64,000 nucleotides of DNA from Candidatus Latescibacterota bacterium. Its GTDB lineage: Bacteria; Latescibacterota; UBA2968. Under the pieces are notes generated by a model. It was not told where the DNA came from. It made no database searches and saw nothing but the letters and a program-made list of their open reading frames with translations. Location: the NCBI GenBank assembly GCA_022824945.1, contig JAJDYX010000026.1:1-64000 (forward strand), in the 5' to 3' direction. This document shows positions 14,451 to 23,396 of the stretch, in pieces (position 1 is the first letter of the stretch; each line of letters begins with the position of its first letter). The position numbers and the translations under genes are program-made.

Positions 14451-16625
14451 ATGGCTCAACTTCGCGGAATTGTGGATCGCATTACATTTCAAAACGAAGA
14501 AAATGGATACACGGTTGCCCGTTTGCAGGTAGAGGGATCTACCGCCTACAACAACCGCCTGGCGACCATTGTGGGCGAAATGCTGTCGATCAACCCGGGC
14601 GAGACCGTAGTTTTGGAAGGCGAGTGGACAACCCATAAACAATATGGCTCACAGTTCAAAATTGAATCCTACCAGACCGTATATCCATCTACCGTAGAGG
14701 GAATGCGGCGATATTTGGGTTCGGGATTGATCAAAGGCATCGGTCCAGTCACGGCAAAGCGAATTGTGAATCACTTTGGAAAAGAAGCACTCGATGTCAT
14801 CGAAAGCGATCCCGAGCGTTTGGTAGAAGTTGAAGGATTGGGAGCTAAACGCGCAAAGTGGATTATCAAAGCCTGGGAAGACCAGCGCGAAATTCACAAT
14901 GTCATGCTATTCTTGCAATCGCACGAAGTGGGTACGGGATACGCCGTAAAAATATGGAAACGGTACGGGCATGAAGCCGTTGAATTGATTCAAGAAAATC
15001 CCTATCGCCTATCGGTAGATGTATGGGGCATTGGATTTTTGACGGCAGACCGCATCGCACAAAAAATGGGCATACCCGCACATTCAAACCGGCGCATTCA
15101 GGCCGGTCTTTTGCATGTACTCAATGAAGCCGCAGACAAAGAAGGACATGTTTTCTTGCCCGAAGACGCGCTCATCGAGTCGTGTGCCGAAGCACTCGAA
15201 GTGCCCATCGATGCAATCGCACCGTGCGTAGCGCAATTGCTCTCCGAAGAATCAATTGTGGTAGATGACAAGCGGGTGTATTTGCCACATTTATACTATG
15301 CCGAACAGGGCGCGGCAACGCGGTGCTATCAATTATCCCAGGTGCAACGTATAGAACTCGGTAATATCCCTGCAGAGATCAAAGCCATAGAACAGCGCGA
15401 TGGGGTAACATTCGCGCCCCGTCAAAAATCGGCATTGGAAAAAGCATTGTCGCACAATTTGCTGGTATTGACAGGAGGCCCTGGAACGGGAAAAACAACG
15501 ACCATTAAAGGGCTGATCGCACTTTTAGAGGCCCGAAACAAAAAAATCGCGCTGGCAGCACCAACGGGACGCGCGGCCAAACGAATGTCTGAGGCAACCG
15601 GGCATGAGGCCAAAACCATCCATAGATTGCTAAAATTTAGCCCGTCTGAAATGACGTTTGAGAAAAATTTTGAAAATCCTCTTGAGATTGAAGCCCTGAT
15701 TGTCGATGAAATATCCATGGTCGATACGGTTCTTATGAACAGTCTATTGCGCGCTGTTCCCATCAGTGCTTCGGTGGTCCTGGTAGGCGATGTCGATCAG
15801 TTGCCATCGGTTGGCGCGGGAAATGTATTGAAGGATGTAATTGCGTCTGGCATTGTAGAAGTCGTAGAACTCAACGAGATCTTTCGGCAGGCACAAACGA
15901 GCCGTATCATTACCAATGCCCACGCGATCAATCGCGGCGAAATGCCATACTTGCAGAATGATCGCGATTCGGATTTCTTTTTTCTCGAAGTTTCGGAACC
16001 CGATCAGGTCGTCGAGACAGTTTGTGGATTGTGTGCCTCGCGCTTGCCGCGCACATATCGTCTGGACAGTATTGAAGATATTCAAGTACTCGTGCCTATG
16101 TATCGGGGAGAGACCGGCGCAAACAATCTCAACCGGGTCTTGCAAGACGAGTTGAATCCCAAAGGACAAGAAATGACGCGGGGCGGTATCCGGTTTCGGG
16201 TAGGCGACAAAGTAATGCAGGTGCGAAACAACTATGATCGCGATGTTTTTAATGGGGATATTGGGCGCATTCAAGGAATAGAGGATGATATATTCCGCGT
16301 GCGATTCCAGGACCGCATCATAGAATACGAGTTCTCGGAATTGGACGAATTGGTCCTCGCTTATGCTATGAGTGTACACAAAAGCCAGGGCGCGGAATTT
16401 CGCGCCGTGGTAATGCCTTTGACCACACAGCACTATATGATGTTACAGCGCAACTTGTTGTACACAGCGATTACACGGGCGCGAGAACTGGTCGTACTGG
16501 TAGGCACAAAACAGGCTCTGGGGATGGCTGTTCGCAACAACCAGGTTGCAGAACGGCACACAACCCTATCTCAGCGCATTCGAGCTGGAATTGTCGAAGA
16601 ACCTGTTCAGGGAAATTTGTTGTGA
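14451..16625 (+). CDS. recD2: RecD2-type ATP-dependent DNA helicase
   Basis: A 724-residue SF1B 5'-3' helicase of the RecD2 class, which works without RecBC. The N-terminal OB-like domain (1-75) starts LRGIVDRITFQNEENGY, followed by helix-hairpin-helix repeats (KGIGPVTAKRIV, LGAKRAKWI). Walker A GGPGTGKTT is near 342-350, Walker B IVDEISMVD near 417, GDVDQLPSVG motif III near 447, and the C-terminal motifs AMSVHKSQGAEF and YTAITRARELV complete the helicase core. Length is normal. Likely roles are genome stability and replication-fork repair. Confidence 0.95.
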   Translation: MAQLRGIVDRITFQNEENGYTVARLQVEGSTAYNNRLATIVGEMLSINPGETVVLEGEWTTHKQYGSQFKIESYQTVYPSTVEGMRRYLGSGLIKGIGPVTAKRIVNHFGKEALDVIESDPERLVEVEGLGAKRAKWIIKAWEDQREIHNVMLFLQSHEVGTGYAVKIWKRYGHEAVELIQENPYRLSVDVWGIGFLTADRIAQKMGIPAHSNRRIQAGLLHVLNEAADKEGHVFLPEDALIESCAEALEVPIDAIAPCVAQLLSEESIVVDDKRVYLPHLYYAEQGAATRCYQLSQVQRIELGNIPAEIKAIEQRDGVTFAPRQKSALEKALSHNLLVLTGGPGTGKTTTIKGLIALLEARNKKIALAAPTGRAAKRMSEATGHEAKTIHRLLKFSPSEMTFEKNFENPLEIEALIVDEISMVDTVLMNSLLRAVPISASVVLVGDVDQLPSVGAGNVLKDVIASGIVEVVELNEIFRQAQTSRIITNAHAINRGEMPYLQNDRDSDFFFLEVSEPDQVVETVCGLCASRLPRTYRLDSIEDIQVLVPMYRGETGANNLNRVLQDELNPKGQEMTRGGIRFRVGDKVMQVRNNYDRDVFNGDIGRIQGIEDDIFRVRFQDRIIEYEFSELDELVLAYAMSVHKSQGAEFRAVVMPLTTQHYMMLQRNLLYTAITRARELVVLVGTKQALGMAVRNNQVAERHTTLSQRIRAGIVEEPVQGNLL

Positions 16626-16653
16626 TAAACGGATTGTTTTTTGTTAGCTTATA

Positions 16654-16682
16654 TTGTCTAAACTCTTATAGTATATTATAAT
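16654..16682 (+). promoter_or_regulatory. Sigma70-type promoter for the porin gene
   Basis: TTGTCT (16654-16659), 17 bases, TATAAT (16677-16682), in a 111-base AT-rich gap. The consensus -10 and exact spacing suggest a strong promoter, as expected for an outer-membrane protein. Confidence 0.65.
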
Positions 16683-16736
16683 TATTCAATATGTGATCTC
16701 TATTTGATTTGAAAGATTTGTATTCAGGAGGCTGAT

Positions 16737-17936
16737 ATGCTATCGAGATGGTTGGTTGGTATAGCGATAATTGTCGTTATATCAAGTGGTGTGGAAGCCA
16801 CAGATATCGAGTTTGGAGGGCAAATTCGACCTCGCACAGAGTTTCGAGATCCCGTTGGCAATGGGCACGACGTATTCACATCCATGCGTGCTCGGCTAAA
16901 TATTACAGCAACTTTAGATCAGGATGTAAATGTCTTTATTCAATTGCAGGATGTGCGGCTATGGGGTGAAGAAACCAATACCTTCACCGATTATAATGCC
17001 GACAATTTTGACTTTCATCAGGCGTATATGGATATCAAAGATATGGGCGACACAGCCCTATCCCTTCGCATTGGACGACAGGCAATAGGACTGGGTGGAC
17101 AGCGGATAATTGGCGCAGTTGAATGGGCACAACAAGGGCGTGCATTCGATGGCGTTATCGCGACCGCCAGACCCCAATGGGGTACAGTTCAAGGCGTTGG
17201 CGTTCGTCTATCCGATACCACAGCCGAAGGTATAAACGGCAATGCCTATCTGGCTGCTTTGTATGCTACTGCATCGGGAACGAGTACATCTGCAGATTTT
17301 TACGGCATCTACCATCACGTATCCCCCCGTGGCCCCAATAGAAGTGATAATACGCGGCTATGGACACTCGGCGCGCGCATTTACGGCGAAAAATCGAACT
17401 GGACCTACCGCGCAGAAGGCTCGTTCCAAACAGGCGAACGGCGTGGGCCAAACGGCTCGGCATTTATGTTTGGCGGCAGGCTGGGCACAACACTGGGCAG
17501 TGGTAGCCTGACATTGTGGTACGATTATTTGTCTGGCGATGGCAATGAAAAAGACAGCAAATGGAAATCATTTGATACGCTATTTGCAACCAATCACAAA
17601 TACTACGGATTTGCCGATTTATTTCTCAACATTCCCGTCCACACTCAAAATCTCGGCCTTCAGGACTTTGCGATAAAAGTATCCGTACCGCTGGATGAGG
17701 AAGAGCGGTTGCGTTTGGCAGCGGACGGACATGTGTTCTTCCTCGCCCAAAAAGGCAATTTGGAATCGGGTCATCTGGCAGATGAACTCGATTTAACACT
17801 ATCATATCAATACAGCGAAAATGTAACCTTTGTCACCGGTTATACAATTGCCCTGGCGCGAGATGCCATCAAGGCATTGGGCCGATTGAACGAGAACATG
17901 CACTGGGCGTATGTGATGAGCAATGTTTCATTTTAA
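16737..17936 (+). CDS. Alginate-export-family outer-membrane beta-barrel protein
   Basis: A 399-residue protein with a signal peptide (about 1-21, cut near VEATD) and alternating hydrophobic/polar strands through its length, ending in SNVSF with terminal Phe as outer-membrane barrels do. The start EFGGQIRPRTEFRDP and the block SLRIGRQAIGLGGQRIIG match the AlgE-like alginate export fold. It would form a channel for an anionic polysaccharide or small solute; the specificity cannot be told. AGGAGG lies 6 bases before the ATG. It is monocistronic between its own promoter and a strong terminator. Confidence 0.85.
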   Translation: MLSRWLVGIAIIVVISSGVEATDIEFGGQIRPRTEFRDPVGNGHDVFTSMRARLNITATLDQDVNVFIQLQDVRLWGEETNTFTDYNADNFDFHQAYMDIKDMGDTALSLRIGRQAIGLGGQRIIGAVEWAQQGRAFDGVIATARPQWGTVQGVGVRLSDTTAEGINGNAYLAALYATASGTSTSADFYGIYHHVSPRGPNRSDNTRLWTLGARIYGEKSNWTYRAEGSFQTGERRGPNGSAFMFGGRLGTTLGSGSLTLWYDYLSGDGNEKDSKWKSFDTLFATNHKYYGFADLFLNIPVHTQNLGLQDFAIKVSVPLDEEERLRLAADGHVFFLAQKGNLESGHLADELDLTLSYQYSENVTFVTGYTIALARDAIKALGRLNENMHWAYVMSNVSF

Positions 17937-17965
17937 GTAGGTGCGGGTTTGAAACCCGCACCTAC
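17937..17965. repeat. Perfect palindromic dispersed-type repeat (14-bp arms)
   Basis: GTAGGTGCGGGTTT at 17937-17950 and its exact complement at 17952-17965 are separated by one G, beginning right after the porin stop codon. Read through on the minus strand, part of it gives GAGFKPAPT. This is the form of a REP-like mobile palindrome; only one complete copy is in the window, and GTAGGTGC recurs alone near 24475. Confidence 0.7.
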
Positions 17966-17973
17966 AGGAAATG

Positions 17974-18009
17974 GGCGAGGAGATTTTTCTTCTCGCCTTT
18001 TATTTTTTC
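17974..18009 (+). terminator. Intrinsic terminator after the porin gene
   Basis: GGCGAGGAGA (17974-17983) and TCTTCTCGCC (17988-17997) form a 10-bp stem with one G-U pair and a TTTT loop, followed by TTTTATTTTTT. It ends at the convergent Sua5 gene. Confidence 0.85.
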
Positions 18010-18623
18010 TAAAGGTGAATATGCGATCTGAGTTTTTGAGCAGAAACAGCACCTTCTCGCAGGAGAATTGCGCGGTCGGAAGAAACATCGACAAGTGTAG
18101 AAGGGAGTGCACTGTCGGAAGGCCCACCGTCGAGAATGAGATCGAGATGCTCGCCCAGCGCGTTTTGCACTTCGGATGCCGAACGCGCCGGAGGCTCTGT
18201 AGAACGATTGGCACTCGTACTCGTGAGGGGACCGCCGAGTGTAGTGAGCAATTGGGTGGCAATGGGCGAACTCGAATGGCGGAGAGCTATTGTATCGCGT
18301 CCGCCGAGTAAGGCGGGTGAAAGATCGCGATTGGCGCGAAAAACAAGGGTGAGCGGTCCAGGCCAAAATGCCTCAATAAGTATTTGAGCTGTCGGAGATA
18401 CAGTGCGAACAAGTGTTGAAAGATCATCTGCACCGCGAATCAAGAGAATAATTCCCTTGTCCTCTGCGCGTCCTTTAGCGATGAAAATTTTCTGAATAGC
18501 CTCACTGTTATAGGGATCAACTCCCAGACCATACACAGTCTCGGTCGGATAGGCAATCAGGCCGCCGTTTTTAATAATATCGACAGCCTGATTGATATTT
18601 TGAGGCGCCGGTAGTGCTATCAT
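18009..18623 (-). CDS. tsaC: L-threonylcarbamoyladenylate synthase (Sua5/YrdC/TsaC family)
   Basis: A 204-residue cytosolic enzyme that would make threonylcarbamoyl-AMP for the t6A37 modification of ANN-decoding tRNAs. Diagnostic blocks are GGLIAYPTETVYGLGVD near the N-terminus, WPGPLTLVF in the middle and LTSTSANRSTEPPA. The ATG at 18623 is chosen; an in-frame start 27 bases upstream is possible and neither has a clear ribosome-binding site. There is no C-terminal Sua5 extension, so it is the short TsaC form. The last codons abut the terminator of the convergent porin gene. Confidence 0.92.
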   Translation of the reverse strand: MIALPAPQNINQAVDIIKNGGLIAYPTETVYGLGVDPYNSEAIQKIFIAKGRAEDKGIILLIRGADDLSTLVRTVSPTAQILIEAFWPGPLTLVFRANRDLSPALLGGRDTIALRHSSSPIATQLLTTLGGPLTSTSANRSTEPPARSASEVQNALGEHLDLILDGGPSDSALPSTLVDVSSDRAILLREGAVSAQKLRSHIHL

Positions 18624-18671
18624 AATAAAAAATCTGCGTAAAACGCTCAAATTATTCGCGTTTTTTCTGTG

Positions 18672-21600
18672 TCATCTGCGGATACTTCTCGCCTCATAAA
18701 CCTTCGCAAAGTGCAAAAAGTCGCCAAATCCAATCCGACCATCGGCATTGAGGTCAAAGCGCATATCCCCAGAGTCAAAAGCGTTGACAAAGATCCGAAA
18801 ATCGTCAAAATCGAACCGCCCATCGGCATTGAAATCGAAGGACTTTGCCTGTGGAACAGCAGGCAATGCAAAAGCCAAATCAAATAGAACAGATAATTCT
18901 CGTATTCTGTGATTTGCCGCATCTGCAATTAGCAGGGTGCCCGTTGGACTAAGATCCAAACCCTGCGGAGCATTGAGATTGACAGACAGGGCACCGCCCT
19001 CTTCTCCATCGAATTGTCCTGAACCCGTGCCCGCGACAGTCTGGATCAAACCGCTATTCAAATCGAGCAAACGAATGCGATGATTATCCGTATCCGCAAT
19101 AAAAAGATAGCCTCGAGCATCAGCGGCAATACCCTGCGGAGAATTGAGTTGCGCCTGTGTACCTGCGCCGCCATCGCCAGCAAACCCGCTCTGTCCCATT
19201 CCCGCAACCGTCGTAATAATACCTTGAGAATCGACTTTGCGAATGCGGTGATTATCCGTATCCGCGATATAGATATTGCCTCGCTGATCAATGGCAATCG
19301 CACTGGGGCGATTTAAGCGCGCCTGTGTTCCCAAGCCGCCATCGCCCCAAAATGCACCCTGATCTGGATTGCCACTGCCCACAACCGTCGTAATAATACC
19401 ATTGGAATCGACTTTGCGAATACGGTGATTATCCGTATCCGCGATATAGATATTGCCTCGCTGATCAACTGCAAGCCCTGTGGGACTTCTTACATTAGCG
19501 TCTAAAGCACGCCCCCCATCCCCCCCAAACTGACCGATTCCCATTCCGGCAAAGGCGGACAACACGCCATTTTGCACTCTGCTCACAACATGACCGCCCA
19601 TCTGACTGATGAACAAAGTGCCTTGAAGAACCATACCTCGAGGCGTGTTGAGATCTTCCGCTTCTCCTGATCCCGCAATGGTCTGGATGATACCTGTTTC
19701 CACACTCACGAAGCGAATGCGGTAATTCTCCGTATCCGCGATATAAATATTGCCCGACGAATCGACCAATACGCCTTGTGGTCGCTGAAGGCGTGCCTCG
19801 ATAGCTGCACCGCCATCGCCTTGAAATCCACCGCTTTCATCGCCCGAACCCGCGACAGTACGCATAGTCAGGGCATCTTCTGCAAAAGGTTTGATGAGTT
19901 CTATCTCAACACGTCCGGATTCCAGGCTCGCACTTTCGGCAACGATAACAACGCGCCCATGATCTTGCCCAGCTCGAAAACGCGCATACGCCACGCCATC
20001 GCGTACCGCAATAGAATCTCCGCCCGCAGGTTCTGACCTCTGAGAAGAAATAATGAGACCACTGCCGCTCTCAATGCGGAATATAACCGCCTGGCCGCTG
20101 GTGAACAAAGGTCTGTTATCTATCGCGACAATCTGTGCGGTGAGTTCTATTTCAGAGAGGCCATTGGCCAGCAAATTGGTGGCATCTACAGATAAGAGAA
20201 CGCGAGCAGGAGGCTGGGGTGGCTGTTCGGTGATATCTATGACGCGATTAACCGATAAATCATCTCTATCACCGCGAAATTGCTGCACAATACCACTGGA
20301 CCAGCGCAGGGAGAGCACTTCGATTTTTTCAGCTTCGCCAACGCCAAATGTGGGCAAGAGCGCATCCTGCGACAAAAAGGAGGCGCCACCCGTTATTTCT
20401 CGAATGGCGTGGCGGTTATTGCCATCCCCGTCTGTAAATTCAATTTTGAGACGCGTGCCAATCGCATCGGTACTGCTTTCTGTACCGCGAAGCCGAATTG
20501 CGATCCAGTTGCCCTCCGCCTCGCGATTGCGAAAGAGAGCATCGGAACTGTCTTGCACAGCGACATAAAAATCGAGTTTCCCATCGTTGTCGTAATCAGC
20601 AAGGGCAACACCGCGACTATTGGCATTCAGGGCAACGCCCAAAGAGTCAGACATCTCTACAAAACGCCCGTCCTCATTTTTGTAATACAAATTGGGCTGA
20701 TCGCTATTGGTCACATACAGATCGAGAAAACCATCGTTGTCAAAATCCCCCCATACTGCGCCTCTACCTCGCCCGTCGTGATTGAGCATCATTTCCGGTG
20801 CACGATCTCGGAACACGCCATTGCCCTCATTGGTATAAAATCTATTATCCGCGCCAAAATAAGGGATAAACAGATCCAGATCCCCATCATTGTCAAAATC
20901 GCCCCAGGTTGCGCCAAAACTCGGCCCGGTATCAACTGGGCTAAAAACATCTTCTACGGACGTGAATTGTTCGCCATCATTGCGAAAAAGGCGGTTGGGA
21001 CCGCTATTCGCCAAAAAGAGATCGGGATCTCCATCATTGTCGAAATCGCCCCAGGTGGGTTGAATCCCACTTTCTATATCGCCTATGCCCAGGCTATCAG
21101 AACGCTCGGAAAAACCATTGCCATTGTTCTGATAAAAGCGATTCGCGCCAAAATTGGCAACGTAGAGATCGAGATCCCCATCGCGGTCATAATCTGCCCA
21201 GGCTGCACCATATCCTTCTCCGGCATCGTCAACCCCAAAAGGGACGGCAATATCTGTAAATCCTGTACCGTCATTGCGATATAAACGGTTGGGGTCGCCA
21301 AAATTGGTAACGTAAAGATCGAGATCCCCATCGCCATCCACATCGCCCCATATCCCCGCGCTGCCATCGCCGGCGTCGTCAACCCCAAAAGGGGCGGCAA
21401 TATCTGTAAATCCCATACCGTCGTTGCGATATAAACGGTTGGGTTCTCTGCTGCGTACGAGGTATAGATCGGGATCATTATCGTTGTCAAAATCTGCCCA
21501 AGCCGCGCCAAAACCCGCCCCCGTATCCCCCAAACCCGTGTTGGGTGCCACATCGGCAAATCCGCCAAGCTGGGCACTTTGTCCAATACCTCGCAATTGA

Positions 21601-23366
21601 AGTGTAACAGTGGGCGTTCCCGGCGCGTTGCTAAAAATGGTCAGCACGGCTTGCTGGAGATCTTCGGACTGTGGGCGAAAAATAATGGGAAGTCGCTGGC
21701 TTTGTCCGGATTCAATGCGAAGGGCATCGGTTTGTTCGACAACAAATTGCGAGTCTGTCGTAGTAGCATTGGGAACCACCAGCACACCGGCACCGAGGTT
21801 GGAAATGCGAACCGACAATGTTTGAGACTGCCCGATGGCGGTGCGATCAAAAATTAAAACATCAGATGGAAAGAGTCCGATATTGGCGGCATCTCCCCAA
21901 CCCTGCACATTGACCGCGGTAGAAGGTGTGCGCGGGTCATTTGTGGTGATCGTGATAACACCTTCTGCCGCACCTGTTTGTACAGGATCAAACGCGATTT
22001 CAATTTCATCGGTTTGTACAACACCGACTTTGAGGGGCAATTCCGACATAACGCGAAACCCGGGATTATCGGAAGTCACTGTTTCAATACTCACGGACAA
22101 ATTACCTCGATTTTCGACAAGCAAACTACTGACAGCGGGATCGCCAATACTAACTCGGCCAAAGTCGATATCCGTGGAAATGGCATTGAAAAGAGGCATC
22201 CGGAACGCGGGATCGCGCAGTTTGCGAATGCGATTGTTGAAAGCGTCGATAAAGATGAGGTCCCCATTACCATCAATCAGCAAGTGCGTGGGCTGCCCCA
22301 AATCAGACAAAAGGCCGAGTGTACCTTCAGACCCCGCGCCCTCAATACCCGTTCCCGCGATAGTCAACACAGTAGAGTCCTTTTCCGCTTCGACCACGCG
22401 AATGCGATTATTGCCCGTATCGCCGATATAGATATTGCCGGATTCATCGACAGCAACGCCCAAAGGAGAAAAAAATAAAGCATGTGTTGCTGGCCCACCA
22501 TCGCCCTTATAGAGATCTTCTGACAGTTCCGCTCCCTGTCCTGCTACGGTGTTGATCACGGCGACAACAGTCGTATCTTGCATTGCCCTGCTAACGCGGC
22601 GAATGCGTCCATTGTTAAAATCGGCAATCAAAAGATCGCCCTGACCTGTCACAGCCAATTGCCCAGGGGTTAAACCCGCCAGAATTGCCCGCCTGCCATC
22701 CTGAACACTCGACGCCTGAGCACTGCCATTGCCCGCGATTGTGCCTATGGTATTATTCGTCAGATTGAATTGCCGCACGCGGTTATTGCCCTGTCCATTC
22801 TCATCGAGGGCATCGGAGATCAAAAGAGCTACATCGCCCAACATCGTCAGCGCGACAATTTCGTGGAACATAGCTTGTAGCGCAGGTACCGACTGATCAT
22901 TGAAACCACCTTCGCCCGTACCCGCGACCGTAGTAATGATACCGGAAGAATCAATGCGCCGAATGCGTCGATTGTGAACATCACTTTCACTCGCGCCACC
23001 GCTGCTGACATAAATATTGCCCGCGCTATCGATCGCAATAGCATTGGGGGTATTGAGCAACGCACTTGTCGCCGGTCCGCCATCGCCCGAGAATCCCGGT
23101 TCCCCAGTACCCGCGGCCGTAGTAATAATACCCGTTATTGCATCCACCCGTCGAACGCGGTGATTATCTGCATCCGCGATATAGAGATTACCCCGTGTAT
23201 CGAGTGCAATACCGAGCGGACGATTGAGCGCAACATTCGTAGCCAGCACATTATCGCCATCATCCAAACCACCACCGGCAATCGTGATAATCGTACCGGG
23301 TGCCTGAGCGAAAACACCGGCTTCCGAGATCAGAAGACTAAAAAAAAATAAATAAAAATAGCGCAT
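18672..23366 (-). CDS. Giant secreted NHL / FG-GAP / ASPIC-UnbV / dockerin repeat protein
   Basis: A 1564-residue extracellular protein with a signal peptide (1-20). Approximate domain order: first NHL propeller (22-385; repeats like GIALDTRGNLYIADADNHR), two HYDIN/ASPM-like Ig domains (390-595), six to seven FG-GAP/VCBS repeats (600-950; GDFDNDGDLDLFI, calcium-binding type), an ASPIC/UnbV domain (955-1030), a bacterial Ig-like domain (1054-1165), a second NHL propeller (1169-1499) and a dockerin-like pair of calcium loops (1505-1560; DFNADGRFDFDDF and DLNADGRIGFGDF). Adhesion or scaffold roles are likely; no enzymatic site is seen. Near-identical DNA repeats inside show recent internal duplication. 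Confidence 0.88.
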   Translation of the reverse strand: MRYFYLFFFSLLISEAGVFAQAPGTIITIAGGGLDDGDNVLATNVALNRPLGIALDTRGNLYIADADNHRVRRVDAITGIITTAAGTGEPGFSGDGGPATSALLNTPNAIAIDSAGNIYVSSGGASESDVHNRRIRRIDSSGIITTVAGTGEGGFNDQSVPALQAMFHEIVALTMLGDVALLISDALDENGQGNNRVRQFNLTNNTIGTIAGNGSAQASSVQDGRRAILAGLTPGQLAVTGQGDLLIADFNNGRIRRVSRAMQDTTVVAVINTVAGQGAELSEDLYKGDGGPATHALFFSPLGVAVDESGNIYIGDTGNNRIRVVEAEKDSTVLTIAGTGIEGAGSEGTLGLLSDLGQPTHLLIDGNGDLIFIDAFNNRIRKLRDPAFRMPLFNAISTDIDFGRVSIGDPAVSSLLVENRGNLSVSIETVTSDNPGFRVMSELPLKVGVVQTDEIEIAFDPVQTGAAEGVITITTNDPRTPSTAVNVQGWGDAANIGLFPSDVLIFDRTAIGQSQTLSVRISNLGAGVLVVPNATTTDSQFVVEQTDALRIESGQSQRLPIIFRPQSEDLQQAVLTIFSNAPGTPTVTLQLRGIGQSAQLGGFADVAPNTGLGDTGAGFGAAWADFDNDNDPDLYLVRSREPNRLYRNDGMGFTDIAAPFGVDDAGDGSAGIWGDVDGDGDLDLYVTNFGDPNRLYRNDGTGFTDIAVPFGVDDAGEGYGAAWADYDRDGDLDLYVANFGANRFYQNNGNGFSERSDSLGIGDIESGIQPTWGDFDNDGDPDLFLANSGPNRLFRNDGEQFTSVEDVFSPVDTGPSFGATWGDFDNDGDLDLFIPYFGADNRFYTNEGNGVFRDRAPEMMLNHDGRGRGAVWGDFDNDGFLDLYVTNSDQPNLYYKNEDGRFVEMSDSLGVALNANSRGVALADYDNDGKLDFYVAVQDSSDALFRNREAEGNWIAIRLRGTESSTDAIGTRLKIEFTDGDGNNRHAIREITGGASFLSQDALLPTFGVGEAEKIEVLSLRWSSGIVQQFRGDRDDLSVNRVIDITEQPPQPPARVLLSVDATNLLANGLSEIELTAQIVAIDNRPLFTSGQAVIFRIESGSGLIISSQRSEPAGGDSIAVRDGVAYARFRAGQDHGRVVIVAESASLESGRVEIELIKPFAEDALTMRTVAGSGDESGGFQGDGGAAIEARLQRPQGVLVDSSGNIYIADTENYRIRFVSVETGIIQTIAGSGEAEDLNTPRGMVLQGTLFISQMGGHVVSRVQNGVLSAFAGMGIGQFGGDGGRALDANVRSPTGLAVDQRGNIYIADTDNHRIRKVDSNGIITTVVGSGNPDQGAFWGDGGLGTQARLNRPSAIAIDQRGNIYIADTDNHRIRKVDSQGIITTVAGMGQSGFAGDGGAGTQAQLNSPQGIAADARGYLFIADTDNHRIRLLDLNSGLIQTVAGTGSGQFDGEEGGALSVNLNAPQGLDLSPTGTLLIADAANHRIRELSVLFDLAFALPAVPQAKSFDFNADGRFDFDDFRIFVNAFDSGDMRFDLNADGRIGFGDFLHFAKVYEARSIRR
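19200..19475 (-). repeat. Internal 177-bp tandem duplication (second NHL block)
   Basis: The stretches beginning near 19231 and 19408 are almost identical over about 60 bases (TCGACTTTGCGAATRCGG and onward), with a period of 177 bases, i.e. 59 codons, one NHL blade. Only a few synonymous differences separate them, which indicates recent duplication or gene conversion. Confidence 0.75.
21141..21490 (-). repeat. Internal 150-bp tandem repeats (FG-GAP block)
   Basis: AAATTGGYAACGTARAGATC recurs at 21151 and 21301 and in diverged form near 21451, an exact 150-base (50-codon) period matching one FG-GAP/VCBS unit. Not a CRISPR: the repeats are coding, long and contiguous. Confidence 0.75.
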
Positions 23367-23396
23367 GATAGAATATACAGGAAGGGATATAACTGC

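Noticed and set aside
20280..21284. Long plus-strand open frame opposite the repeat protein
   Set aside because: It mirrors the biased codons of the minus-strand repeats, has no start signal and no recognisable protein.
19200..21490. Regularly spaced repeats suggesting a CRISPR array
   Set aside because: The repeats have 150- and 177-base periods, stay in one reading frame and encode FG-GAP and NHL units.
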